Shown: in pieces, positions 50,714-59,202 of the stretch | Numbering within the stretch: position 1 is the first letter of the stretch | How the letters are laid out: each line of letters starts with the position of its first letter | Source: Leadbetterella byssophila_A | GTDB taxonomy: Bacteria > Bacteroidota > Bacteroidia > Cytophagales > Spirosomataceae | Direction of reading: 5' to 3' | NCBI GenBank assembly: GCA_040394735.1 | Contig: JBEBRR010000016.1 | Location: 1 to 64,000 of the forward strand | Length of the DNA stretch: 64,000 nt | Notes under the pieces: generated by a model | Seen by the model: only the letters and a program-made list of their open reading frames with translations | Told to the model about the DNA's origin: nothing | Databases searched by the model: none | Program-made: the position numbers and the translations under genes

Positions 50714-51248
50714 ATTCCCGCCTTTTCTTATACGCCTTTACCAGCGCAAACAGTACGGCGCCGAAAATCACGATCCCCGCAAAGAGTTTCAGAAAATCCA
50801 GCAGGTCACGCATGACCGCCAGCAGCACAATAGCCACCAGAAAAAGGGTGGGCAGCTCATTCAGAAGGCGGTAATGGAAAGAGCTTTTCCGGTCTTTATC
50901 CTGCGCCTGTACAAGGATGATATGCCGGCAATAGAAGTGATAAGCGACCAGTAATACCAGCAGGGTCAGCTTCACGTGCATCCAGCCCTGCTGCAGCAGC
51001 GCGGGGTTAATGGTCAGCATGGAAAGACCGCAAATCCAGGTGATCACCAGGGCGGGGGTGGCGATCATCTTATATACCCGCCATTGCATGAGGGTAAACT
51101 GCTTTTTCCAGTCTGCCCGCAGCGCTTCAGGCTTACTGTCGGCCTCAGCATGGTAAACAAACATGCGTACCAGGTAAAACAGCCCGGCAAACCAGGAAAC
51201 AAAACCTACAATGTGAAAAGCCTTAAAATATCCGTAATATTCCGCCAT
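50709..51248 (-). CDS. hemJ: HemJ-like protoporphyrinogen IX oxidase
   Basis: HemJ oxidises protoporphyrinogen IX in haem synthesis in bacteria lacking HemG and HemY. The 179-residue membrane protein has the family plan of four or five helices: FKAFHIVGFVSWFAGLFYLVRMFVYHAEA, with the conserved His, WRVYKMIATPALVITWICGL, GWMHVKLTLLVLLVAYHFY and a C-terminal helical pair. Family members also go by CopD-like names, so the HemJ call is probable, not certain. A hairpin covers its stop codon. No other haem gene is nearby. Confidence 0.8.
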   Translation of the reverse strand: MAEYYGYFKAFHIVGFVSWFAGLFYLVRMFVYHAEADSKPEALRADWKKQFTLMQWRVYKMIATPALVITWICGLSMLTINPALLQQGWMHVKLTLLVLLVAYHFYCRHIILVQAQDKDRKSSFHYRLLNELPTLFLVAIVLLAVMRDLLDFLKLFAGIVIFGAVLFALVKAYKKRRES

Positions 51249-51267
51249 AATTTTCTTTCTGTACTGC

Positions 51268-51275
51268 TATATTTG
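51268..51275 (+). promoter_or_regulatory. Possible -7 element for the OmpA-family gene
   Basis: TATATTTG fits TAnnTTTG and would give a leader of about 100 bases before the ATG at 51380. No good -33 element is visible, so this may be coincidence. Confidence 0.3.
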
Positions 51276-51379
51276 ATTCCCAAAAGTAATAAGGATTCAG
51301 GTGTCATAGGTGTATTTACCCTTCAAAATATACTTGACAGGACACCGGGACGTTTGTGATATAAAAACTTTTTATTCTT

Positions 51380-53254
51380 ATGGCGCGACAGGTTTGGGTG
51401 TTTCTGTTTCTCTCCCTGACTTTTACCCCCGCTTTTACACAGGATAAAAGAGCCCTGTTCTATCTGGATCAGGGAGAAAAAGAATTCAAACTCCGGAAAT
51501 ACAACGAGGCGCTGGGTAATTTTGAAAAATATTTCCAGCGAGACAGCTCCCGGCAGCTGCCTTACTACCGTACCGCCCAGATCTATGAATCTTTCCGGAA
51601 CACCACAAAAGCCGTGGAATTCTACCAGAAAACGATCCGTTTCGATACTGCCAAAGTAAATTATCCGGCTGCGTATATGTACCTCGGCTCCCGGGCTCTG
51701 GAAGATACCCGATACGAGGAGGCTAAAAAATACCTGATCACCGCCCTGGAGAATACCAATAAAAATGCCATGGCCTACCAGCAGATCCAGAAGCAGCTCC
51801 GCCGGGCCGATATGGGTATGAAAGCCATGGCCAACCCGCTGAATATCCGTCCGGAGAAGCTGACTGGTACGGTTAACGCCCGGCAAAAACAATACTTTCC
51901 GGTACTTACCGCCGATGGAAACACCCTCATCTTTACAGCCATTACGCCTGAGGAAGATGAAGACCTGTACGTGTCCCGAAAAATAAATGACCGTTGGGAA
52001 GCCCCGGTGCCTATAGCCGCCAACATCAATACTCCCAACAATGAGGGTACCTGCAGCATTTCTGCCGACGGCAAGATCATGGTATTTACTTCCTGCGAAG
52101 GCCGTAAGTCATACGGCAGCTGCGACCTTTTCATCACCCGCCGCGAAGGCAACAGCTGGACCGAGCCCGAGAACATGGGGCCTTTTGTCAATTCCCCGTA
52201 CTGGGACTCCCAGCCTTCTCTTTCCCCCGACGGCTCCCGGCTGTTCTTTTCCTCTGACCGGCCCTACGGCATCGGGAAAAAAGACCTTTGGGTAAGCACC
52301 ATGGATGAAGATGGCAAGTGGTCACGGGCCGTAAACCTCGGGGCCGGTATCAATACACCGGAAAACGAAGTATCCCCCTTTGTACATGCCAACGGCTCCT
52401 CCTTGTTTTATTCTTCCAACGGCCGGGAGGGACTGGGCAATCACGACATCTACATGACCAGCATACGGGATAATTTCGGTGCCGAGTCGGTTAACCTGGG
52501 TTACCCGATCAATACTCCCGGTGATGAGTCGGGGCTTTTCATTTCTGCCGACGGCAAATCAGCCTTTTATTCCAAGCAGGAAGGTGACCAGACCTTTATC
52601 TATGAATTCCAGGTTCCCCGCGAGCTGGCCTCACGGTTTGAGCGTATTTATTATATCAAAGGCTATATCAAAGATGTAAAAACCCAGAAACCCCTGTACT
52701 CTACCCTTGAGCTCGTCAACAGCCGTACGGGGGAGCGTGTGTCACGTTTCCTCTCTGACCCGGTCACCGGCGACTACATGTCGGTTCTGCCCGAAGAAGG
52801 AGAATATGTTCTGTATGTGGAAACTCCGGGATATTTCTTCAAAAGCCTGAAGTTTGATTTTAAGCAGGGCAATGAAAACCAGGAGCTGGATATCCACCTT
52901 TCAAAAATAGAAAAAGAAACCAGGGAGACCCTGGAAAACATCTTTTTTGACACGGGCTCGGCCGGGCTCCGCAGCGAATCGGATATTGAGTTGAAGAAAC
53001 TGACCGAAATGCTGAAAAGAAATCCGAAGCTGATCGTGGAGATTTCTGGCCACACGGATGATGTGGGAAATGACAAGGCGAACCTCGATCTCTCCAATCG
53101 CCGTGCCGCGGCCGTAGTGGACTACCTTAAAAGCAAAGGGATTGCTCCTGACCGCCTGGTGGCAAAAGGTTATGGCGAAAGTCAGCCGAAAGTCAAAAAC
53201 GACTCTGAAGCTAACCGCCAGCTGAACCGGAGAATAGAACTGAAAGTTCTTTAA
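51380..53254 (+). CDS. OmpA-family protein with TPR and WD40-like (PD40) domains
   Basis: This 624-residue protein should sit in the periplasm or outer membrane and bind peptidoglycan through its C-terminus. After a signal peptide (TPAFTQD) come TPR-type helices (ALFYLDQGEKEFKLRKYNEALGNFEKY). A beta-propeller of PD40 repeats follows (YFPVLTADGNTLIFT, ISADGKIMVFTS, QPSLSPDGSRLFFSSDRPYG, DESGLFISADGKSAFYS), then a carboxypeptidase-regulatory-like segment. The C-terminal OmpA domain has IEISGHTDDVGND-like VEISGHTDDVG, LSNRRAAAVVDYL and RVAKGYGES-like VAKGYGESQP. Such TPR-PD40-OmpA proteins are a Bacteroidota speciality linked to gliding or envelope assembly; the exact role is unknown. Confidence 0.9.
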   Translation: MARQVWVFLFLSLTFTPAFTQDKRALFYLDQGEKEFKLRKYNEALGNFEKYFQRDSSRQLPYYRTAQIYESFRNTTKAVEFYQKTIRFDTAKVNYPAAYMYLGSRALEDTRYEEAKKYLITALENTNKNAMAYQQIQKQLRRADMGMKAMANPLNIRPEKLTGTVNARQKQYFPVLTADGNTLIFTAITPEEDEDLYVSRKINDRWEAPVPIAANINTPNNEGTCSISADGKIMVFTSCEGRKSYGSCDLFITRREGNSWTEPENMGPFVNSPYWDSQPSLSPDGSRLFFSSDRPYGIGKKDLWVSTMDEDGKWSRAVNLGAGINTPENEVSPFVHANGSSLFYSSNGREGLGNHDIYMTSIRDNFGAESVNLGYPINTPGDESGLFISADGKSAFYSKQEGDQTFIYEFQVPRELASRFERIYYIKGYIKDVKTQKPLYSTLELVNSRTGERVSRFLSDPVTGDYMSVLPEEGEYVLYVETPGYFFKSLKFDFKQGNENQELDIHLSKIEKETRETLENIFFDTGSAGLRSESDIELKKLTEMLKRNPKLIVEISGHTDDVGNDKANLDLSNRRAAAVVDYLKSKGIAPDRLVAKGYGESQPKVKNDSEANRQLNRRIELKVL

Positions 53255-53468
53255 CCTACATTATCCGTTAGAAATTTTAACGGGGCGAAATACTACAAAA
53301 TGGCGGCGACAGGCCGGTAAAAGTATAGTGAATGATAGTTTTAAGCTAAGCAAACAGTATTTTGGCGTAGTAAAGAATCTGATGTGTAATCCGGGCCGAA
53401 CCTTTTTCTTCAGAATTTCCGAACTTTGCAGCTCAAAAAATCATTTTCTTTATAGAAGTAAATAACCA

Positions 53469-54410
53469 ATGACACAAGAGCACGCAGAAGTTTTAATATT
53501 AGGATCCGGGCCTGCCGGATACACCGCGGCCATTTATGCAGCGAGAGCAGGACTTAAACCCGTTATGTACCAGGGTATGCAACCCGGCGGACAGCTGACC
53601 ATCACCAACGACGTAGAGAATTTCCCCGGTTATCCTGACGGAATACAGGGACCGGCCATGATGGAAGACCTGAGAAAGCAGGCGGAAAGATTTGGCCTGG
53701 ATAACCGCTTCGGACTGGCCACTGCCGTAGATTTTTCCACCCCGCTGGCCCATAAAGTAGTCATTGACGAAAGCAAAGAGATCATTGCCAAAACCGTGAT
53801 CATTGCTACCGGCGCCTCCGCCAAATGGCTGGGAATCGAGTCGGAAACCCGTCTGAACGGCCTGGGGGTATCAGCCTGTGCCGTATGTGACGGTTTCTTT
53901 TACCGGGGCAAGCACGTGGCCATAGTAGGTGCCGGCGATACCGCCTGCGAAGAGGCCCATTACCTTTCCAAGCTTTGTAAAAAAGTAACCATGCTGGTGA
54001 GAAGAGATGAATTCAGGGCTTCACAGATCATGCAGGAAAGGGTTAAAAACACGCCCAATATTGAGATTCTCTTTAATACTGAAACCGTAGAAGTATTGGG
54101 AGATGACGGGGTAACAGGCGTTAAAGTTAAAAACAATAAAACCGGTGAGGAGTCGGTCATTGATATCCACGGCTTCTTTGTAGCCATCGGGCACCAGCCT
54201 AACACAGGGATTTTTGCCGGCTACCTGGATATGGACGAAACCGGCTATATACTGGTGGAAAAAGGAACTACTAAAACCAATATTTCCGGCGTATTTGCCT
54301 GCGGTGATGCGCAGGATAACGTTTACCGCCAGGCCATTACCGCTGCCGGAACCGGCTGCATGGCGGCCCTGGATGCCGAGCGTTATCTGGCCGCGTCCGG
54401 GGAGCATTGA
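53469..54410 (+). CDS. trxB: Thioredoxin-disulfide reductase
   Basis: TrxB uses NADPH and FAD to reduce thioredoxin in the cytoplasm. The 313-residue product has the FAD motif GSGPAGYTAAIYAARA, the NADPH motif GAGDTACEEAHYL, the redox-active pair in CAVCDG (Cys 137 and 140) and the C-terminal FAD motif GVFACGDAQDNVYRQAITAAGTGC. Length is standard. About 210 bases upstream hold no gene. A weak hairpin (CCGTTA / TAACGG) near 53270 lacks a T-run. GAACTTTG near 53426 is a near match to the -7 consensus. Confidence 0.97.
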   Translation: MTQEHAEVLILGSGPAGYTAAIYAARAGLKPVMYQGMQPGGQLTITNDVENFPGYPDGIQGPAMMEDLRKQAERFGLDNRFGLATAVDFSTPLAHKVVIDESKEIIAKTVIIATGASAKWLGIESETRLNGLGVSACAVCDGFFYRGKHVAIVGAGDTACEEAHYLSKLCKKVTMLVRRDEFRASQIMQERVKNTPNIEILFNTETVEVLGDDGVTGVKVKNNKTGEESVIDIHGFFVAIGHQPNTGIFAGYLDMDETGYILVEKGTTKTNISGVFACGDAQDNVYRQAITAAGTGCMAALDAERYLAASGEH

Positions 54411-54436
54411 TGTATATTATATAATAACGTGCTCCC

Positions 54437-54527
54437 CGACAGGCTCAGGATGACAGCGGTAACACCATATGTTATAAAGTAACATTGGCGTTAATGCCTG
54501 CCTGCCACTGTCATCCTGAGCCTGTCG
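54437..54527. repeat. Inverted repeat with 20-base arms (GACAGGCTCAGGATGACA type)
   Basis: Arms at 54437-54456 and 54508-54527 are exact reverse complements (right arm ending CATCCTGAGCCTGTCG). The word CCTGAGCCTGTCGAAGG is a repeat known to recur in many bacterial genomes. It lies between convergent trxB and miaA and may end both transcripts. Confidence 0.75.
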
Positions 54528-54564
54528 AAGGGTGCAAAGCTCAGTCCCACCCCATCATTGCTAT

Positions 54565-55446
54565 TCACCTGCATGCCAGTACATACGCTACTTTTTTCTC
54601 CAAGGAAAGTTCAAAAGGGACCCAGTTAATCCCGATCCCTTTTTTTTCCATGCTCCTGAAAAAGGTCATCTGCCGTTTGGCGTAGCGGTGAATCTCCGTT
54701 TCCAGCCGGGTATACATTTCATCATAGCGCAGAAATCCCAGCAAAAAAGCCGCCACATATTTATACTCCAGTCCGTAATAGTCCAGCATCTCAGGGCTGA
54801 CTCCAGAAGCGATCAGTTCTTCCACCTCTGCGATCATCCCCTGCTGCTGTATCCGTTCTTTCAGACGCCGGGAGATCCGGTGGCGTCTTGTTTCTACGGG
54901 AGGGTCCAGTCCGAACAGCCGGAAGTCATACCGCTCCCGCTCCGGGAAAACCGTACCGGGGTTTGCCGCTTTGAAAGCCGCTATTTCCAGCGCCCGGATC
55001 TTCCGTTTACGCGTAGAAGGACGTTCATCACCCAGCAGGCTGTCAAGCTCTGTTTCCGGCAGTGTATTCAGTGTATTTCTGAGAGCCGGATTTTCCGGGA
55101 TAAATGTATCTGAAAAACCCTGTACCAGGCTTTGGATATAGAGGCCCGTTCCGCCACAGACCACCACCTGCCGGTCATTGGTCCGTATTTTTTGTACCGC
55201 CAGGCGAAAATCCTCCTGGAAAAGTGCCAGGTTATATTTCTCTCCCGCCTCACGGATATCGATCAGGTGATACGGAACGGTGCCGTATTCGTTCCGGTCT
55301 TTTCCCGTTCCCACGTCCATACCCCGGTACACCTGGCGTGAGTCGGCTGAAATGATCTCAGCATTCACCTGCCGGGCCAAAGCCACGGCCAGAGCGGTCT
55401 TTCCTGAGGCCGTAGGGCCCAGGATTACCCGAATTTCTTCTTCCAT
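54565..55446 (-). CDS. miaA: tRNA dimethylallyltransferase
   Basis: MiaA prenylates adenosine 37 of tRNAs reading UNN codons. The 293-residue product has the P-loop (GPTASGKTALAVALAR), the catalytic Asp in IISADSRQVYRGMDVGTGK, the HLIDI segment, VVCGGTGLYIQSLVQG and a C-terminal helical part containing YGLEYKYVA. Length is normal. Its 5' end overlaps the preceding hypothetical gene by 22 bases, so the two are probably one operon. Confidence 0.96.
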   Translation of the reverse strand: MEEEIRVILGPTASGKTALAVALARQVNAEIISADSRQVYRGMDVGTGKDRNEYGTVPYHLIDIREAGEKYNLALFQEDFRLAVQKIRTNDRQVVVCGGTGLYIQSLVQGFSDTFIPENPALRNTLNTLPETELDSLLGDERPSTRKRKIRALEIAAFKAANPGTVFPERERYDFRLFGLDPPVETRRHRISRRLKERIQQQGMIAEVEELIASGVSPEMLDYYGLEYKYVAAFLLGFLRYDEMYTRLETEIHRYAKRQMTFFRSMEKKGIGINWVPFELSLEKKVAYVLACR

Positions 55447-56117
55447 ATCATTTTTAGGCTTCCCTTATTTATCACATCATATTCCGGGCCTTCCACAGGA
55501 AAACGCTTCCCGCCGGCATTTACCCTATAACGTATGGGCGGCAGCTCCCCTGCAGGCTCAAAACCCAATGCTTCATAGGTGCTGCCGGAATACCAGTCCC
55601 GGTCTACGTAGGTCATGATAGAATCCGGATTTTTTTCCCGTATAAAATGCTGCAGCAAGCGGGAAAACCCGCCCTGAATATGAAAATTGCACCGAACGGC
55701 AAAACGGATCAGCTCATACGATTTCGTACCGTCACGGAATGTTCTCGGTCCGGAAAAGGTCATTACCGCCATCAGGAGATCAGGTTCGGAGGGCCTCTCT
55801 TTCAATATCCTGAAATATCTTTCCGGGAGAAACATACCGTACTTTATTTTGGATGCGGCCGCTCCCTGGAGATGGTTTTCTTCCAGGAAAGCGTCGGCCG
55901 GAGGCCGCGGAATCCGGCGGATCTCACATAAACGGCCCGGTATTCTTTCCAGGAGGCCCAGCTTCGACAATACCCGGGAGCGCACGATCTCCGGCCGGTT
56001 TTCCCACTGATCCTCCCATATAACGATTTTTCCGGAAGGCGGAATATCCCCTTTCCTGCACCAGGCAAACCGGATATCGGTTTCAAATGAGGCGATCCAT
56101 TCCTGAAAACTTACCAA
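55425..56117 (-). CDS. Hypothetical protein with acetyltransferase-like C-terminus
   Basis: The 230-residue product has no signal peptide. The part from about residue 100 (ENHLQGAAASKIKYGM, then DLLMAVMTFSGPR, then SYELIRFAVRCNFHIQGGFSRLLQHFI and MTYVDRDWYSGSTYEALGFEPAG) resembles the GNAT-like domain found in phage and chromosomal proteins of unknown substrate. There the H-x-Q-G motif, a GGFS/L loop and TY-D-R are conserved. No acetyl-donor role is proven. It overlaps miaA by 22 bases, upstream in the same direction, so the two are co-expressed. Confidence 0.55.
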   Translation of the reverse strand: MVSFQEWIASFETDIRFAWCRKGDIPPSGKIVIWEDQWENRPEIVRSRVLSKLGLLERIPGRLCEIRRIPRPPADAFLEENHLQGAAASKIKYGMFLPERYFRILKERPSEPDLLMAVMTFSGPRTFRDGTKSYELIRFAVRCNFHIQGGFSRLLQHFIREKNPDSIMTYVDRDWYSGSTYEALGFEPAGELPPIRYRVNAGGKRFPVEGPEYDVINKGSLKMIWKKKFG

Positions 56118-56224
56118 CGGTTACTTTTTAAATATTTCGCAAAATTTTTTTTAAAACTATACGTTATGAACCAAAAAACGAAGATAATTTGCGTATAAAA
56201 ATACTTTCCTTTAAACGTAAAATC

Positions 56225-56851
56225 ATGAGAACAGCCTTATTAGCCGTTTTATCATTCGTTTCAGTAACCACTTTCGCTCAATCTGACCACCTGAAATACA
56301 AGAAGATTGAGGCAGACGAATATTACCAGGCCGGCCGGTACTGGGATGCCTTCTTTTTATATCGTAACCTGGCAAAAACGCCTGATTTTCAGGGCGACTA
56401 TACTATTGAGAACCAGATAAAGAACAGCTCCCGGGCAATGTTTCACTGGAAAAAGACCGAAGATTACCGGGCCTTTCAGCAATACGAGACCGCCAAGTCT
56501 CACATGAAGGAGCTGCTGGTGCTGAACCCCTACGATCCGAACCGCGGTCTGCTGCCTGTTCTTACCCTGGAAATGGCGAACCAGATGAAGCGCAGGGCGG
56601 TCTCCAGCCGGAGCGAAGAGGGGGCTGCCGATTACCTCAGTAAAGCGCTGAACTATTATAACCTGGCACTGGAGGAAGGATTGAAAGATGAAATGGTATT
56701 TTCATTTATCCGCCAGGTGGAAAGCGCGCTGGAAAAAAATCCTTATGCTTCCAAGATCCGCCAGCCTACCACCTACGATATCAATTACCAGAAGGATAAG
56801 GCCGAAAAGGCCCGCACCATTGAGATTCTCAATCAGCAGAATAACCAGTAA
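56225..56851 (+). CDS. Exported TPR-like hypothetical protein
   Basis: The 208-residue product has a signal peptide (SFVSVTTFAQ) and then helices in TPR-like pairs (YKKIEADEYYQAGRYWDAFFLYRNLAK, ALNYYNLALEEGLKDEM). No catalytic motif is present and the partner is unknown. I chose the ATG opening the signal peptide; the frame extends 36 bases upstream. A large palindrome begins at its stop codon. Confidence 0.65.
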   Translation: MRTALLAVLSFVSVTTFAQSDHLKYKKIEADEYYQAGRYWDAFFLYRNLAKTPDFQGDYTIENQIKNSSRAMFHWKKTEDYRAFQQYETAKSHMKELLVLNPYDPNRGLLPVLTLEMANQMKRRAVSSRSEEGAADYLSKALNYYNLALEEGLKDEMVFSFIRQVESALEKNPYASKIRQPTTYDINYQKDKAEKARTIEILNQQNNQ

Positions 56852-56910
56852 GGATTAATGCTAATGGGGTAATGAATAATTATTCATTACCAATTATTGA
56901 TTAATCCTTA
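56849..56910. repeat. Nested palindromes forming a 62-base hairpin
   Basis: The outer arms TAAGGATTAAT (56849-56859) and ATTAATCCTTA (56900-56910) are exact inverses. Between them, 56868-56891 is a perfect 24-base palindrome (half-site GGTAATGAATAA). It starts on the stop codon of the upstream gene, so it likely ends that transcript. Confidence 0.75.
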
Positions 56911-56916
56911 TCTTTG
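56909..56916 (+). promoter_or_regulatory. -7 promoter element for the following gene
   Basis: TATCTTTG matches TAnnTTTG and lies 22 bases before the ATG at 56939. Its first two bases are the end of the palindrome, so the hairpin and the promoter are closely packed. Confidence 0.55.
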
Positions 56917-56938
56917 CCGCTTTAATCAACCAAAATAC

Positions 56939-57451
56939 ATGCAAATTCTGGGAATCGGCTCTAGGGTAAAACACCAGGAATACGGTAACGGGGTAGTAAT
57001 CAGTGTAAGATCAGAAAGTTATGAGATCACCTTTATGGAGAGCGGCACAAGACGGGTAAAACCTGATGCCGGCCTGGAGGTCATCGAATGTGTGCCCCTG
57101 AGCAATGACCTGGTCAGCCTTTCGGATGTGGAAAGAACACTGGGTAAAATTCTGCAGAAATGGATGGACGCCACCGAGATCATTCCCCTGGGTGAAAAAT
57201 GGGCCGGCGGCAAAATGATCCTTGAACCGGGCAAGCCGGGCCTGGCCCCGAAAGAAATCCCTATAGAGACTTTCTTTCATAAAATCGTGATGATGCGCGA
57301 CAAACTACGTGTGCTGGAGCAGAAAGTCAACGGCTCTGACCTCAGTGATGAAGCCAAAATGGACATTCAGCAATACATTTCAAGATGTTATGGCAGCATG
57401 ACCACCTTCAATATTCTCTTCAAAAATACGGAACAACAGTTTAAAAGCTAA
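56939..57451 (+). CDS. Hypothetical protein with Tudor/CarD-like N-terminus
   Basis: The 170-residue product opens with GIGSRVKHQEYGNGVVISVRS, the small beta-barrel pattern seen at the start of CarD/TRCF-type and UvrD-C-terminal domains (basic V-x-H-x-x-Y-G-x-G). The rest is helical (TLGKILQKWMDATE, KIVMMRDKLRVLEQKV, MDIQQYISRCYGSM) with no recognised motif. A nucleic-acid or RNA-polymerase contact is possible, but there is no supporting context. The -7 element upstream and the ATG favour this start over one 42 bases earlier. Confidence 0.6.
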   Translation: MQILGIGSRVKHQEYGNGVVISVRSESYEITFMESGTRRVKPDAGLEVIECVPLSNDLVSLSDVERTLGKILQKWMDATEIIPLGEKWAGGKMILEPGKPGLAPKEIPIETFFHKIVMMRDKLRVLEQKVNGSDLSDEAKMDIQQYISRCYGSMTTFNILFKNTEQQFKS

Positions 57452-57469
57452 GCTGCCGGGAAGACCATG

Positions 57470-58981
57470 TCAGGCCGTTTTTTGTACCGGTGCAGGCTCT
57501 ATGCCTAACAGCTCAGCTGCTGCCAGGTGCTCTTCACGGAAAAGCACAGTATCGTTCAGAAGGGATTTCCCGTAAGAAGGGATCATTTCTTCCAGGCGGG
57601 GTCTCCAGGCTTCCATTTTGCCGGGGAAGCATCTGCCCAGGAGCTCCAGCATAATCGCTACGGCCGTGGAGGCACCCGGAGAAGCACCGAGAAGAGCCGC
57701 TATGCTCCCGTCAGCGGCATTCACAATCTCCGTTCCGAATTCAAGCACTCCGCCTTCCTTTTTATCCTTTTTGATCACCTGCACCCGTTGGCCGGCCTTT
57801 TCCAGCTCCCAGTCTTCTGCCTGCGCATTGGGCAGGTACTCTTTTAACGCTTCCACCTTCTCATTCTGCGACTGGCTCACCTGGTGGATAAGGTATTTGG
57901 TCAGGTCCATATTGTCGAGACCCACCCGGATCATCGGCAGGATGTTATGGGTATTGATGGAGCCCGGCAGGTCAAGCAGGGAACCATTCTTCAGGAAACG
58001 GGTAGAAAAACCGGCATAAGGCCCGAAAAGAAGGGCACGTTCTCCGTCAATAAAGCGGGTATCCAGGTGAGGTACCGACATAGGCGGAGCGCCTACTGCC
58101 GCTTTGCCGTACACTTTGGCGTCGTGCCGTTTAATGACATCCTTACTGGTGCACCGCAGCCACTGGCCGCCCACCGGGAAGCCACCATAGGCCTTTCCTT
58201 CAGGAATATCTGACTTTTCCAGCAGCGGCAAGGAGCCGCCGCCCGCACCGATAAACACAAAGTCCGTATGAAACTCGGTCCTGGCATCAGTGGTCAGGTT
58301 CTTCGCCACAATCTTCCATTTTCCGTCCTGCAGGCGGGTCAGGTCTTTCACCTCATGAGCCAGCTTCAGCATTACCCCTTTTTCATACATCAGATATTTC
58401 AGCATTTTGCGGGTAAGCGTACCGAAATTCACATCCGTGCCCCACTCAGCGCGTGTAGCTGCCACGGGTTCCTGTACATCTCTACCTTCCATAATGAGAG
58501 GCGCCCATTTATTGATCCTTTCCGGATCATCCGTAAATTTCATTCCCTGAAAGAAATGATACTGACGAAGCGCTTCGTAACGTCTTTTCAGGAAATCCGT
58601 GTTTTTTTCACCGAACACAAAGCTCATGTGAGGAATGGTATGGATAAAATCTCCCGGACTGTCTACCAGTCCCTGCTTTACCAGGTAAGCCCAGTACTGC
58701 TTTGAAATTTCAAACTGTTCAAATATTTTAACCGCCTTGCTGCAATCCACGCTTCCGTCTTCCTTTTCAGGAGTATAATTAAGTTCACACAGCGCACTGT
58801 GTCCTGTTCCTGCATTATTCCATGCATCTGAACTCTCAGCCGCGGGGGCGTCAAGCCTTTCCAGGATAGAGATGGAAATGTCCGGATTCAGTTCCTTCAG
58901 AATGGACGCCAGAGTAGAACTCATAATTCCTGCACCGATCATCACCACATCTGAATGTATAACTTGTTTTGAGGCTGGCAT
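57470..58981 (-). CDS. mqo: Malate:quinone oxidoreductase
   Basis: Mqo is a membrane-associated FAD enzyme that oxidises malate to oxaloacetate and passes electrons to menaquinone. The 503-residue product has the FAD motif SDVVMIGAGIMSSTLA, ERLDAPAAESSDAWNNAGTGHS and the C-terminal DGSIAALLGASPGASTAV and MLELLGRCFPGK segments, characteristic of the family. Length is normal. The menA gene elsewhere in the window fits the use of menaquinone. Confidence 0.96.
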   Translation of the reverse strand: MPASKQVIHSDVVMIGAGIMSSTLASILKELNPDISISILERLDAPAAESSDAWNNAGTGHSALCELNYTPEKEDGSVDCSKAVKIFEQFEISKQYWAYLVKQGLVDSPGDFIHTIPHMSFVFGEKNTDFLKRRYEALRQYHFFQGMKFTDDPERINKWAPLIMEGRDVQEPVAATRAEWGTDVNFGTLTRKMLKYLMYEKGVMLKLAHEVKDLTRLQDGKWKIVAKNLTTDARTEFHTDFVFIGAGGGSLPLLEKSDIPEGKAYGGFPVGGQWLRCTSKDVIKRHDAKVYGKAAVGAPPMSVPHLDTRFIDGERALLFGPYAGFSTRFLKNGSLLDLPGSINTHNILPMIRVGLDNMDLTKYLIHQVSQSQNEKVEALKEYLPNAQAEDWELEKAGQRVQVIKKDKKEGGVLEFGTEIVNAADGSIAALLGASPGASTAVAIMLELLGRCFPGKMEAWRPRLEEMIPSYGKSLLNDTVLFREEHLAAAELLGIEPAPVQKTA

Positions 58982-59202
58982 TAGCGTTTTGAATTTTCTC
59001 AGGTAAAATTAATCATGCTTATTGAGAAACATTCCAATTAGCTTAATAATCATAAACTTCAATAGATAAAAGTCAACTATATTCCTTTTTAATACTATTT
59101 TACTTTTAGGCTTTACAATTCTGCTAATGGTCTACATCTTTTTGCTAAACCGCTCTTCTTTTTTTACCTTTTCACGATAATTAATTAGCAAACCGTTATC
59201 CT

